Assembly: GCA_963971575.1 (NCBI GenBank)
Contig: OZ020616.1
Coordinates: 21,718,713 to 21,782,712 of the forward strand
Origin: Liopterus haemorrhoidalis
Taxonomy: Eukaryota; Arthropoda; Insecta; Coleoptera; Dytiscidae
Length of the DNA: 64,000 nucleotides
Direction: 5' to 3'
The notes below the pieces were generated by a model. It was not told where the DNA came from. It saw only the letters and a program-made list of their open reading frames with translations, and ran no database searches. Position numbers and translations under genes: made by a program. Positions 42,904 through 55,223 of this stretch are shown here, in pieces; position 1 is the first letter of the stretch; every line of letters starts with the position of its first letter.

Positions 42904-44469
42904 ATTAAATATTAATAAACTGCATGTTTGGGGGCCTACTAATAGCCACGCGTATTATTATTTTTCAAATTAGATACCTACCTGCTGGTATATATTTCAG
43001 TTATGCATGTGATTTATTTATTCTGAAGATGACTTTGTATGTCGAAATACGTATAACTATATTAAATAATTTTTGAAACAATAAACCGAGTGTTTTTATT
43101 TTAACCTTTTTTCAAATTATATTGTTTTTTCGGATACATTTAGGGATGAAATGAGCAACATGATAAAAAAGATAACGTCTATCAATAACAAACTTGACTT
43201 TTAAAACTGAAACGTTATCCTATTTACTACGAGTAAAGAATATAAGAGGAGAGAGCCATGTACACAGAGAAATTAGAATACGTTCTATTCAATGAGATGT
43301 CATCTTTTCATCAGAGAACTAATGATGTAACTAAATAACGCAATATGACATTTTTTGAAATGAACTGTGCGAACGTAGATAACAATTGACACTTATGGCA
43401 GGTTGCTAACGCAAGAGTTTTCTCTAACTTAAGTTAAAATCATTTGCGAACCCCATCCCAACCCTAGCATTTAACATCGTTTTTTAGGCTTAATTTCTAA
43501 CTCAATTATCTTATAGGCACTACGTTATAATAAATATTGACAAAAATGTATTGCTGGTTATTTTAATAAATGGTCTTGCGCATTTATAGAGATGAACATT
43601 TTTATTAGCATATAGAATAAAAAACAAAATGAATAAAAATAGAAGTAAAAGGAATTAAAAAAGTTACAAATTATAATAAGTTAAACTCATGCAAACATTT
43701 CTTGGTCAAATATTGGTCAATAGATCTTATTAATAATAATAATAATTTATTTTCAATAATACAATAAATAATACAATAAATTAATGTACAGTTTTATTTT
43801 GTTTTGTTACAATAATGAAAATAAAGAAGTAACACCACAATGAATCTCGTTCAGTGCGTGGCGATAGTTTTTAATATAAATAGTACAAAAATGTAGTGAA
43901 CTGTGAACTGTATATATACAAGTAATATGATTAATAGAATGAATAAATATTAATAGAATGAATAAACATTAATACTTAATTTATTAAATTTAAATAATGT
44001 GGAAGAACTTTTTTAAATATTATTTTAGGCTACGTCTCGAGTAATGCTATACTGTCGGTATAGTCCATTGATGAAAGCCATTTTTTAAAGTTAAAATCAT
44101 TTGTTTTCATTTGTTATTAATTTATTAATTTGTTTGAGTGTCAAATTAATTATTTAGATGGTCTAAAATATTGTTTATACTTTTTAATTACATTATAATG
44201 TATAATATATTTTTTTGTAAATAATTTGCAGTTGAATAAAAAATAATGAAATCTTTACTAATTATAGTTTAGTTATGTTGATAAATAGATAACAACAAAT
44301 ACAAAAAGTCTTGACCACGTAGGATTTTTATTAAATGAGTTATTTGAATAAAAGCGAAGAGTTGGGGTATGTAAAGTTAATGTCAAAGTTAATGTTTCAC
44401 ACAGTAAAGTAACCGAAAGTTTTTTTAAAAATGTTTTCAGTTAAAATACATTTAAAATTATTTTTTTAG
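42904..44469 (+). other. Intron-like AT-rich stretch of the P-like gene
   Basis: No supported coding sequence, although the missing second half of the THAP finger should lie here if the gene was once complete. It contains a hammerhead-like hairpin at 43023-43052, a short (AAT)n run near 43732 and long AT-rich segments. It ends in TTTTTTTAG at 44469. Confidence 0.45.
43023..43052 (+). ncRNA. Hammerhead-like hairpin (plus strand)
   Basis: CTGAAGAT, a short GAC/GTC stem, then GAAATACG. Same arrangement as the hairpin at the Penelope-like 3' end; probably a relic of such an element's terminal repeat. Confidence 0.35.
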
Positions 44470-44715
44470 TTGAACCTGTTGCGAGTACTTCCATTGTGGG
44501 CACTCCTGTTGCGAGTACTTCCATTGTGGGCACTCCTGTTGCAAGACCTTCAATTGTGGGCACTTACGTTGCGAGTGCTTCTGGTGCAAGCACTTCAGTC
44601 GCGAGCACTTCTGCAGACTGCATTTTAGATTATTTTGAAACTGACACTGTTCATGAACCTGTTCCTAGCAGTCCAACTGACTGTGTTATTGGCAGTATTA
44701 CAACTGAATCTGCAG
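44470..44715 (+). pseudogene. P-like transposase exon 2, with 10-residue repeats
   Basis: Lies between a polypyrimidine-AG acceptor and a GCAG/GTAATA donor. It encodes three to four copies of a ten-residue repeat (GTPVASTSIV and variants) followed by an acidic segment (ILDYFETDTVHEPV). The 30 bp DNA repeat is nearly identical between the first two copies. Phase: it starts with two bases of a codon and ends with one. Confidence 0.6.
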
Positions 44716-45030
44716 GTAATATATTAATTTTAGGTATATTTAAAAATTCAAGCAGGGTATACAATAATCAAATTATAATATATTCCTTTTTAAATATGAC
44801 ATGCTTTATAGATTAAATTATATTTTTAGATGAAAGCAGCCTCATGCATACACCTCCGAAACGAGGATTTCACGAGGCACGTTATGTTGGTGACCTAACA
44901 GATGTACATTTTTCAACCCCCAGAAAACGTAAAAGATCTTTGAAACTGGTTAACAAATACTAGCCAAATTAAAAAAATTAAAGTTTTACGAAGACAAGTT
45001 TTCAACCTTAAGAAAAGAGTTACCTCTCTA

Positions 45031-45291
45031 AGGCCCGGTTTTTCCACCTTCAGATAAAGTTCCAGGTAACTATCTGACAGATAAGGTTATTTGTAATTTC
45101 ATCTGCTGAGTAAATGTCATCCCTTCTTTCTATACGAATGTATCTATCGGATAGTTATCTAACGTATAATGAGACTGACGTATTGGATTCACTGACTAGT
45201 ATTGACATTTATTCAGCAGATGAAGTTACAAATAACCTTATCTGTCAGATAGTTACCTGGAACTTTATCTGAAGGTGGAAAGACCGGGCCT
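45031..45291. mobile_element. MITE, family M1, copy 2 (261 bp)
   Basis: The same 261 bp unit as 29128-29388, with the same AGGCCCGG ends and inverted arms. It lies inside the coiled-coil coding sequence of the P-like gene, between SLK-coding and KEL-coding codons, so it inserted into an exon. Confidence 0.9.
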
Positions 45292-45680
45292 TAAGGAGTT
45301 AGTGAAGGTGTTAAAGAAGAAAAACTTAATTTCTGAAGAAGTTAGAGAAACTTTAATGGTATGTTTTTAATATTAATATAAATCATTTACTGATAAAAGT
45401 AACCCTAGTGCTATATAAAAATACCTTAATGCTGCATGCAACATTACAGACTACCCCTTGCTTCTTCAGACAGCTCTTCTGTCAACCCCTAACGAACACC
45501 CGAATAGAGTTGGCTAATTAGTTGAAATTTTGAAAACCCCTGAATGAAAAATTCCAAAGTATGTGAATTTTTAAAAGTATGTATGAATTGGAATATACTG
45601 CCAATTCTATGTATATATATAGTAAAATAAAACTTCTCAATAGGTCGTCAAATTATAAAATATATTTAGTCAATTAATAA

Positions 45681-45712
45681 GAGGCGTTTCGACTACTCAA
45701 GCGTAGTCATCT

Positions 45713-45713
<1 letters not shown>
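45681..45713 (-). ncRNA. Hammerhead-like hairpin (minus strand)
   Basis: On the minus strand: AAGAT, a six-base-pair stem (GACTAC/GTAGTC), then GAAACG. The CTG of the core is replaced by CA, so this copy is less complete. Confidence 0.3.
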
Positions 45714-45747
<34 letters not shown>

Positions 45748-45870
45748 AAATAAAACTTCTCAAGAAAAGTAAAGATTTACCTATTATATATATATATATA
45801 TATAAAAGGAGAAATAAAAATTCTTATTTACTCGTCAAAATTTATTAATTAAATTAATTCAAATATGCTA

Positions 45871-45906
45871 TGAGACGTTTCGACTGTGAAATCCAGTCAT
45901 CTTCAG
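45871..45906 (-). ncRNA. Hammerhead-like hairpin (minus strand)
   Basis: On the minus strand: CTGAAGAT, a five-base-pair stem (GACTG/CAGTC), then GAAACGTC. The arrangement matches the hairpins at 14065 and 43023. Confidence 0.4.
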
Positions 45907-46304
45907 TCTGTAAATAAAATACAAGGTTTTACAAATTTTATAAAAACAGTCATAAAAATAAAATGAAACATTAAATGTGAAAAATATATAAAAAATCAAG
46001 TTAAAATATATAAAAAAGAACATACTAAGTAAACAAAGAAGAATTTGAAACAATAATTATAAACAATAAATAGATAAAAACTTGAAATTATAAAAATTAT
46101 TAAAACATTTAAAAAATGGCGCCTAGCACCATTTTGTAAGTCAAAAATTAAAAATATAAATACTATTAAAAAAGATCTTAGAATCATAGAAAAACCAAAT
46201 ACATACAAAAATATGACGAAAAAGGAAGTGTTCTTAACTGGAAAAACTTACCTAAAGTTAATTAAACTATAAAATAAAAAACTTCAACATTCCTAAAACT
46301 AACA

Positions 46305-46906
<602 letters not shown>

Positions 46907-47283
46907 CAGGTGTCTTATGGTAGTGTCGTACTATTGCCATTTTTATTATAAATACGATTTTGGTTAAATGGACAAAGTTCCGAGTATTTTTAATAGAAAA
47001 AAATGATCAATAGGGCAAAAGTATATAAGGTGTCCCATTTTACAAAATGTTTATTTATAGATAATTTAACAATTTAACCGAATCTTTATCTCTAATAATG
47101 AGAAATAGTAACAGTGAGATATTTCAGTGAGAATACACTTATATAATTTATATATAAGCATTTAGATTCCCATATAGTATTTTATTCTTTCTGTATAGAT
47201 TATTTCATTAACTTTTAATGTCAAGTAACAACAAGTTAACCTTTTAACAAGATTCTTAAAAGTTTTTTTTTTTTTGTTTACAG

Positions 47284-49281
47284 AATTATCTACCAGGTCA
47301 CATTAAGGAAATGTTAGATCGGAAGCTGAAAAAAAAAGGCAAAGGAAAATATCCTCCAAATTTAAGAAGTTTCGCCTTAACTTTAAATTTTTATTCTTCA
47401 AAGGCCAATAACTACGTGAGGAAATTTTTTTAAAACCTTTTACCCCATCCAGCCACATTGAGAAGTTGGTACAAGGTCGTAGATGGGTCGCCAGGATTCA
47501 CCGCAGAATCATTCAATTTACTATGTTTAAGAGCATAAAATAGTGCAACGTCAGTACTATGTAATATTGTCATCGATGAAATGGCAATACGCAGCCAGAT
47601 TATTTACGATAATCTTGATAAAAATAAGTTTTATGGTGGGGTAGAATTGGGGACCATCCAAGAAGGAGTGGATAATGACAATGCCATTCAAGCTACGCAA
47701 GCCTTGGTTTTCATGGCAGGGTACTTTTTAATAAAAGGATTGAATGGCGTTGAATGGGCCAAGCTTTTAGTGCGCTGTTTTGAATTAATAGAAGAAACGG
47801 TTGTAAAAGTTTTTTTCAGTGACGTTCGATGGAGCGGCTGTAAATATCAGCATGTGCCGAAATTTAGGTGCAAAAAAAAACAACTTTTACGAAAATTTTC
47901 AACCTCGGTTCAAAAATCTAGTGAACCAACAAAATATTTATATATTTTGGGATGCCTGCCACATGGTTAAACTGGTCCGAAACACATTGGGGGACAAAAA
48001 GATATTATTGAATGGACAAAACCATTACATTCAATGGAAATATATTGAAGGTTTGCATTCATTTCAAACAAAACAAAAGTTGCATTGTGCAAACAAGTTA
48101 ACAAAAAAACATGTGCAATTCTACGATAATCGCATGAATGTGAAATTGTGCGTGCAGACATTAAGCGAGAGCGTGTCTACGTCTTTACTTTTTTTGAAAG
48201 ACCTTCAAATACAGGAGTTTTTATATTGTGAACCAACGGCAATTTTTTGTCAAATGTTCAACGACATTTTTGATCTTCTGAATTGCAGGAATAAATTTTC
48301 AAAAAAAAAAAAAAAACAAATCTAATATTCCACTTGATTCCGAGAATTTCGAGAGCTGTGCTTTGCAGCTGGAATCAGAAATTTTTATAAAATACATTGA
48401 AAATTTAAAAGATTTGAATGAGAGCCCCATATTGAAATCAAGTCGAAAAACAGGATTTTTAGGATTGATTATCTGCATACAAAATATTTTTCATTTATTT
48501 GAAATTTTACGGCAATATAAATTGGACTATTTATATATTGGACTAGATTTTCTTAAAACTTTTTTTAGTGCGATTAGAAGCAGAGGTGGTTTTAATAATA
48601 ACCCAAATACCAAGCAGTTGGAAACTGCATACAAAGACTCTTGGTGCGACACGAGATTAGAAGTTTTGAGAATTCAAATTGTGTGGCAGACGGGGTAGAA
48701 ATTTTATTCACCAGTAGCGGCTCTGATAAAACTTCAGATTTATTTTCCGATGAAACGTTTAACATTGCACTAGAACACAATCATATGGCGTCGACGTCTA
48801 CTTTAAGTGACTACTGTAAATATATAGTTGAATATATTAGTGGATTTGTTGCAAAAAAGCTACAAAAGACTATGTGTTCTACATGTAAAAAACACATGAT
48901 TACAGAAAATAAAAACTACATGCCACGATTACTAGAGTAGAAAAAAGAGGGACATACGTTTGTCCAACAAATGACATGATCAAAGTATGTCAAGTGTCTG
49001 AAACTGTATTTAGAAAATACATTGTATTTCGAGGAAATACTAAGAATATTTTATTAAATTACATTTTTCAAGTTGTTGCACCTCTCGTCTTTAACACTAC
49101 AGAAATGGACAACCATAGTATGTCCCAAGATTTACTTAATAATCACAAGATGGTTTTAATAAAATCTGTGATTAAATTATATATAGACATTAGAATATAC
49201 CATGAGAGTAAACTGGTGTCTGAAAAGAAGGACTATGTAAGGCAGAAATATAACAGGCTTGTTAATTTTAAAAACCAGTAA
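47284..49281 (+). pseudogene. P-like transposase catalytic exon (broken)
   Basis: Begins NYLPGHIKEMLDRKLKKKGK after the acceptor. TAA codons interrupt it at about 47431 and 47537, and frameshifts lie near 47815 and 48330 (after an A15 run), near 48700 and again near 48940. Recognisable P-transposase motifs include FTAESFNLLCLRA, FDGAAVNISMCRNLGA, FWDACHMVKLVRNTLGD, KYIEGLHSFQTKQKLHCANK and, near the C-terminus, HKMVLIKSVIKLYIDIRIYH. The last codons (DYVRQKYNRLVNFKNQ, stop at 49279-49281) are the source of the tandem array that follows. Confidence 0.85.
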
Positions 49282-50750
49282 TGATTTTTGTCTTATTTAT
49301 TTTTTGTCTGTTTGCCTCTTTTTGAAATTTTACTTTTTTTTTTGTGTGACAAAATGGCTATGTAAGACAGAAATGTAACTGGTTTGTTAATTTTAAAAAC
49401 CAATTTCATTTATTTTTTGTTTATTTTTGCCTTTTTGCCTCTTTTTGAAATTTTACTTTTATTACTCTTTCCTTTTTGTGTGACAAAATAACTATGTAAG
49501 ACAGAAATGTAACTGGTTTGTTAATTTTAAAAACCAATTTCATTTATTTTTTGTTAATTTTTGCTTTTTTGCCTCTTTTTGAAATTTTACTTTTATTACT
49601 CTTTCCTTTTTGTGTGACAAAATAACTATGTAAGACAGAAATGTAACTGGTTTGTAAATTTTAAAAACCAATTTCATTTATTTTTTGTTAATTTTTGCTT
49701 TTTTGCCTCTTTTTGAAATTTTAATTATTTTACTCTTTTCTTTTTGTGTGACAAAATGACTATGTAAGACAGAAATGTAACTGGTTTGTTAATTTTAAAA
49801 ACCAGTTTCATTTATTTTGTTTATTTTTGCCTTTTTGCCTCTTTTTGAAATTTTACTTTTATTACTCTTTCCTTTTTGTGTGACAAAATGACTATGTAAG
49901 ACAGAAATGTAACTGGTTTGTTAATTTTAAAAACCAGTTTCATTTATTTTGTTTATTTTTGCCTTTTTGCCTCTTTTTGAAATTTTACTTTTATTACTCT
50001 TTCCTTTTTGTGTGACAAAATAACTATGTAAGACAGAAATGTAACTGGTTTGTTAATTTTAAAAACCAATTTCATTTATTTTTTGTTAATTTTTGCTTTT
50101 TTGCCTCTTTTTGAAATTTTACTTTTATTACTCTTTCCTTTTTGTGTGACAAAATAACTATGTAAGACAGAAATGTAACTGGTTTGTAAATTTTAAAAAC
50201 CAATTTCATTTATTTTTTGTTAATTTTTGCTTTTTTGCCTCTTTTTGAAATTTTAATTATTTTACTCTTTTCTTTTTGTGTGACAAAATGACTATGTAAG
50301 ACAGAAATGTAACTGGTTTGTTAATTTTAAAAACCAGTTTCATTTATTTTGTTTATTTTTGCCTTTTTGCCTCTTTTTGAAATTTTACTTTTATTACTCT
50401 TTCCTTTTTGTGTGACAAAATAACTATGTAAGACAGAAATGTAACTGGTTTGTTAATTTTAAAAACCAATTTCATTTATTTTTTGTTAATTTTTGCTTTT
50501 TTGCCTCTTTTTGAAATTTTAATTTTTTTACTCTTTTCTTTTTGTGTGACAAAATGACTATGTAAGACAGAAATGTAACTGGTTTGTTAATTTTAAAAAC
50601 CAGTTTCATTTATTTTGTTTATTTTTGCCTTTTTGCCTCTTTTTGAAATTTTACTTTTTTACTCTTTCCTTTTTGTGTGACAAAATAACTATGTAAGGCA
50701 GAAATGTAACTGGTTTGTTAATTTTAAAAACCAATTTCATTTATTTTTTG
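49233..50750 (+). repeat. ~133 bp tandem array derived from the P-like gene 3' end
   Basis: Twelve units marked by CTATGTAAG at 49233, 49358, 49492, 49625, 49760, 49892, 50024, 50158, 50292, 50424, 50558 and 50689. The first unit is the end of the transposase coding sequence itself; later units keep the same 16 codons (D-Y-V-R-Q-K...) in altered form, followed by the AT-rich 3' flank with GCCTCTTTTTGAAATTTTA. Units from 49492 onwards recur in a block of four, 532 bp long. Confidence 0.9.
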
Positions 50751-51234
50751 TTTTATTGATTAAGTTTGTTAATTTACTAGTATTAAGTATTATTAACTTA
50801 GTTGTAATCCTGTAAACTTATATAGTATGACACTGTAAGAATTTCATTACAATATATTTTTTATAAAATTAATATTTATTGTTTTAATTATTGTCCTTTT
50901 TGATAAGTATTATGCACAAAAATTAGGAGAAAGTATCATGACTTGAACATTACAGTTAACAGAAAATAGAAGTTTATTGCCAATTATTAAAGAAACAGTT
51001 AATTTTTTAACTCGAGATATGCTGTTTTTCTGTATACCGCTTTAATTCGAGTTCGAAGCATAAATTAAAATATTTGACTCGTTCCTTAGCAATCAGCCAT
51101 TAGAAAGTAAAAAGAAAATATAATGAATAAAATCAGGTGTGACCAGCACAAAACCGACCGCCACCACAGAAAACTTAATAAAAAACTTTAACTAAAACAA
51201 AAAAATTTCATATAAAAATGGTTACTTTTATGTT
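50751..51234. other. AT-rich stretch between satellite and LINE A copy 2
   Basis: No gene seen. It probably holds the distal 3' flank of the P-like element and the boundary to the LINE. I could not find an inverted repeat matching the 5' side. Confidence 0.4.
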
Positions 51235-51976
51235 GTGCAGCAACTTAAAAGTGCAGCAACAGAGGCTAAAGTCGAGAATATTGTTAAAAATGACCTAGCT
51301 AAACAAAATGAGCTACTACATCAGCAATTAGAGGAAGTAAAAAAGTTCATTGACTTCATTTCTTCAAAGTACGACGAAATTGTTGAAGAAAATAATATCT
51401 TGAAAACTAAATTAGTCACAATGGAAGACTTTATAACAACCCAGTCTACAAAAAAACAAACATCTTCAAGATGAAATCGACTCGCTAAACGAACATATGC
51501 AAGAAGCTCAACAGTACAGCAGGAATCGTAATATTCTTACAGACGGGGACCCGAAACCAATAATGAAAACATCTACGATATCGTGAACAAATTAGCCATA
51601 ATTATTGATGAGCCTATTATATTAAATCAAGATATCCGAGCAGTCCATCGCATAACAATAAAAAAATACATCCAGACCAAAACCAATTGTAGTCCAATTT
51701 TCTAATATGCAAAAACGAGATGCTGTACTAAAGAAATCTAAGCTGAAGAAGGTAAAAACAATTGACTTTGTCCACAATGTTCCTCCCTGTGGTGTGTATG
51801 TTAACGAACATCTTACCCTTTTCTACAAGAAACTCTTATTCGAAGCCAAGAAATTAAAAAGTGATAAAGACTACAAATACGTGTGGGTTTCTAATTCAAA
51901 AATACTTGTTAAAAAGGATGATAACGCACCAGCTGTCCGCATATCTTCTCTTGCCTGTTTAGCGTCCTTAAACTAA
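51235..51976 (+). pseudogene. Family A LINE copy 2: ORF1 (broken)
   Basis: A helix (LEEVKKFIDFISSKYDEIVE) at 51235-51474 and the basic C-terminal domain at 51707-51976 (KRDAVLKKSKLKKVKT, VNEHLTLFYKK, KYVWVSNSKILVKKDD) align with copy 1 at 38746-39540. The region 51475-51706 continues in other frames (AQQYSRNRNI). The zinc finger is missing, so the copy is 5'-truncated or diverged upstream of 51235. Confidence 0.83.
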
Positions 51977-52031
51977 GTCATTGAACTTTAAGCATTGCTA
52001 ATTTCAGTAATTTAAACTTTCTTCTAATATA

Positions 52032-52659
52032 ATGTCTAATAACTCAATTGAAATATTTCATCTAAATATTCGCAGTCTTAGAAAACACTTTGACGAACTA
52101 TTGGTTTATTTAAATAGTATTACTTGTAAATACAAAATCATAGTTTTAACAGAAGTTTGGATTTATGAAAAGGAAATGCTTAGATATTCAATACCGGGAT
52201 ATAATACAATCTTACAATCTAGAGTAGCCAGTCTGGTGGCACTATTATGTATGTTGCACAAAACCTAGATTACTCCTATAAGCAATTCAGTTCACCTTAT
52301 GCAGAAGGAATACACTTAGTTTTAAAAACTAGCATGTTAAACAAAAAAGAAAATATGTCTATATTTTGTATCTATAGAAGGGGTAAACATAACTTCAATT
52401 GTATCTCAAATGAATTCGAGAAGATATTACAAGTCACTAGTGACCCAGCATTAGTAATTGGGGATATAAATTTAGATATTTTGGAAGACACTGTGGAAAC
52501 TATAAATTATACATCTTTGCTCGCTGCCTATGGATACCAATCTTATATAAACGAACCCACAAGAGTAACTCAAATATCTGCTACATGTCTTGATCACATT
52601 TTCATTAAAAACTCCCGTAACCTAGGTTTTGTATACAGAATACTAAAAATGGGAAGCAC
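52032..52659 (+). pseudogene. Family A LINE copy 2: endonuclease domain (interrupted)
   Basis: Begins at ATG 52032 (NSIEIFHLNIRSLRKHFDEL), with IIVLTEVWIY and YSIPGYNTIL. A frameshift near 52240 moves to a second frame with NMSIFCIYRRGKHNF, ALVIGDINLDILED and TQISATCLDHIFIKN. At 52660 it enters the LTR of BEL/Pao element 2; the endonuclease frame resumes at 60733 with DHYATSVKCFVTPVQ, matching copy 1. Confidence 0.88.
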
Positions 52660-52903
52660 TGATGCATTAATTTATACTAATTATTCGTATTATTTATGTT
52701 TATTAATTTGACATTTGACTCAATTACAATTGTTTACAAAATTACTATATTCAACAATTTTTCTAGCTGGTTACATGGCAACATGCCAACTGTCATAAAA
52801 AAAAACGTCCATCTTGTGCGTCACAATAGCACCACACGTCCTGCACGGCGCTACACTACACACGTCCACACTTCACTCAGCGCTTTGAATATTGGCGCCA
52901 ACA
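52660..52903 (-). repeat. 3' LTR of BEL/Pao element 2
   Basis: Starts TGATGCATTAAT and ends TTGGCGCCAACA on the plus strand; it matches 60491-60732 with a limited number of differences. Confidence 0.9.
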
Positions 52904-53663
52904 TGCGCCCGACCTTGAAAGGATGCAGTTTCAACTGGAAACTCGATTGGAAGTCTGCATAGCTTCCTTGCTGCCCTTTGGATTTCACCTCCCTTTGTCC
53001 GTAAGGTAACGACACGACAAATTCCGTCCTTGCCGGAGTGTAGCTGGATTACGCGGCCCATCTTCCACTGAAGCGGAGGCATATTTTCCTCACGTATAAG
53101 AACTAAGTCGTTGATCGAAAGCTGTGTAAACCCGCTGGTGAACCATTTCTGTCGCTGCTGGAGACTGCTGACGTACTTTCGACTCCATCTACGCCAGAAC
53201 TGTTGCGCTACCCTTTGAAGTCTCTGATAACGCTTGAGGCGTCCCATTGGTACATTGGTTAGGTCAGGTTCAGGTAAAGAATGTAAGGATCGACCAATTA
53301 AAAAATGTGCTGGGGTCAATATGTCTAGACTGAGAGGATCATTAAGGAGCTGAGGACACAATGGCCTAGAGTTTAAACACGCTTCAATACGTATAGTAAC
53401 CGTGAGCATCTCCTCGTAGGTGAGATGACATTCCCCTATTACTCTTTTTAAAAGATATTTTAGAGATTTTACCCCTGACTCCCAGAGACCCCCGAAATGT
53501 GGGGACCTCGGTAGAATAAATTTCCAATTTATATTTTCTGGAGCCAAATTTTGACTTACAGTATTTTGGTGCGCTTCAGAAGTTAGGAATTTAAGCTCAG
53601 TATGAGCGCCAACAAAATTTGTTCCGTTATCAGAGTAAAAAGTATGACTCTTTCCACGATGTG
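52904..53663 (-). pseudogene. BEL/Pao 2 pol: integrase end and C-terminal module
   Basis: The open frame (to 53547) has the integrase Glu region (SPHFGGLWESGVKSLKYLLK), then EACLNSRPLCPQL, TPAHFLIGRSLHSLPEPD and FWRRWSRKYVSSLQQR. The frame runs into the purine-rich tract and the LTR, where it stops. Directly upstream a frameshift or stop separates it from the core. Confidence 0.88.
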
Positions 53664-54346
53664 CTATAAATCTGTGTACGGCTGGAAAAAACCTTGTGTT
53701 GTCAAATCTCCTACCAATTCCAAATTAATTGCCTTGGTAGCGAAACATATAAAAAGACAGATATAAGATTTGACTAATTTTGAACCCCGCGTTTTTCTAT
53801 TCAATATCAGAATGGGTGCAGCATAATCTATTCCCGTCACATTAAATGGATGGCTAGGAGTAACACGTTCTTTAGGTAAATTGCCCATGGTAGGATCATA
53901 AGTACTAGATCGCAATCGAAAGCACTTAATGCATGTAAATGTTACCTTTCTCACTAGGTTTCTTTCGGAGATTATCCAAAACCTTTCAAGTAATCGGCAA
54001 AGTAATCCTTGAGGACCAATATGTAGTCCTCTTTCGTGTTCGCACTGTACTATGAGCTTAGATAAAGGATGGTTAGGGGCCAGTATTACTGGATGCTTTT
54101 TGTTGTAGCCGTATGATGAATTCTGGAGTCTGCCCCCGACCCTGATCAATCCCTGTTTATCTATAAATGGCATCAACTTGCATAATTTGCTGTTTTTGGG
54201 AAGTGCCTTTCCATGATTTAGGCAATTTAGCTCTGTCTCAAATGATTCAAGTTGCATAAGTCGTAGCAAGCTGTTGTCTGCTGCTTGTAATTCCGTTACG
54301 TTGTAAGGGAGGTAATTTTGGTATTTTTTCATAAATAAAATTTCAT
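53664..54346 (-). pseudogene. BEL/Pao 2 pol: integrase zinc finger and core
   Basis: Shows VTELQAADNSLLRLMQ, a LIRVGGRLQNS motif, the H2C2 finger (HERGLHIGPQGLL ... CIKC) and the core beginning VTGIDYAAPILI. Compared with the usual DYAGP the Gly is changed to Ala. The frame ends near 53664; the DNG part of the core lies in the following region (53548-53663) in another frame. On its upstream side, at 54346, the pol sequence is interrupted by the 877 bp insertion. Confidence 0.87.
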
Positions 54347-55223
54347 AAATAAATTCAGTATAATCATTCAATTAGAGTAAAATATTTAAAATGTTAAATG
54401 ATAAAAAAATAATAATCTATTTCTTAGAAAGGGCATTTAAGATAACGGTAGACTTATTTATTATTGCAACTTGACACTTGGTCAATGTAACATGAAAAGT
54501 GAATCGTAAATTATTGTGTTAAAAATATACGTCAACCATAAGCACATAAATAATAATTAATTTATGTCTGAGATATAAATATGATGATTGGGCTATTTTC
54601 TAATGGGATATTTATCTGAGCTATCACCAATAAATTATGAATTTTAAGATAGTACAAGACAGACAGTCAAGAGGTGTTAAATGACATTTAACAGTTGGGC
54701 GATGTAAGCATTTCAGGGTGGTCGCGTTTTAAGTGGGAGTTGATTTTGACCCGGCGTATGGTTAAGACCATGTTTAAGAGTTGAGTCTAAAGAGTGAAGA
54801 AGTTAAGTCGTGTTTTAAGTAGAGTGAGAATTTGTTCATCATTGGTTAGAGTCATTTAGAATGTTCGGTCGGACAAGTAAAATGTAACCAAGTAATTTCG
54901 TATTTACGTTAAAGTAGTGTTCGTTAGTTTGGTGTAGTGTGCCTAGTGTGTGTGACTGTGTCTCTTTGGATTTAGCTATATCGACGTAATTGTAAGTCTA
55001 GTGTAATTAGTGTAAATATTTAAACCGTATCGTAATTAAAGTAGGTTAGTTAAAAATATTGAGTTTAATTGAACAACCCTTAATCCTTCCAAGAATCATA
55101 GCAACTAGCTAGCGGACTAATAGGGGGGTCCAGACTTGATCTGCTTGCAAGTCTTGGAACCCATAATGTGAGGGATGTACAGAGTAAGTACAAATGAAAT
55201 AAATAAATCAGCCAACCGTGACA
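54347..55223 (-). mobile_element. Unclassified 877 bp insertion in BEL/Pao 2 pol (solo-LTR-like)
   Basis: Non-coding sequence between two pol fragments, flanked by TTTCAT on both sides (54341-54346 and 55224-55229). On the minus strand it starts TGTCACGGTTGG, as an LTR might, but the other end does not finish in CA. An AATAAA-like motif lies towards its minus-strand 3' end. A solo LTR is the best guess. Confidence 0.5.
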
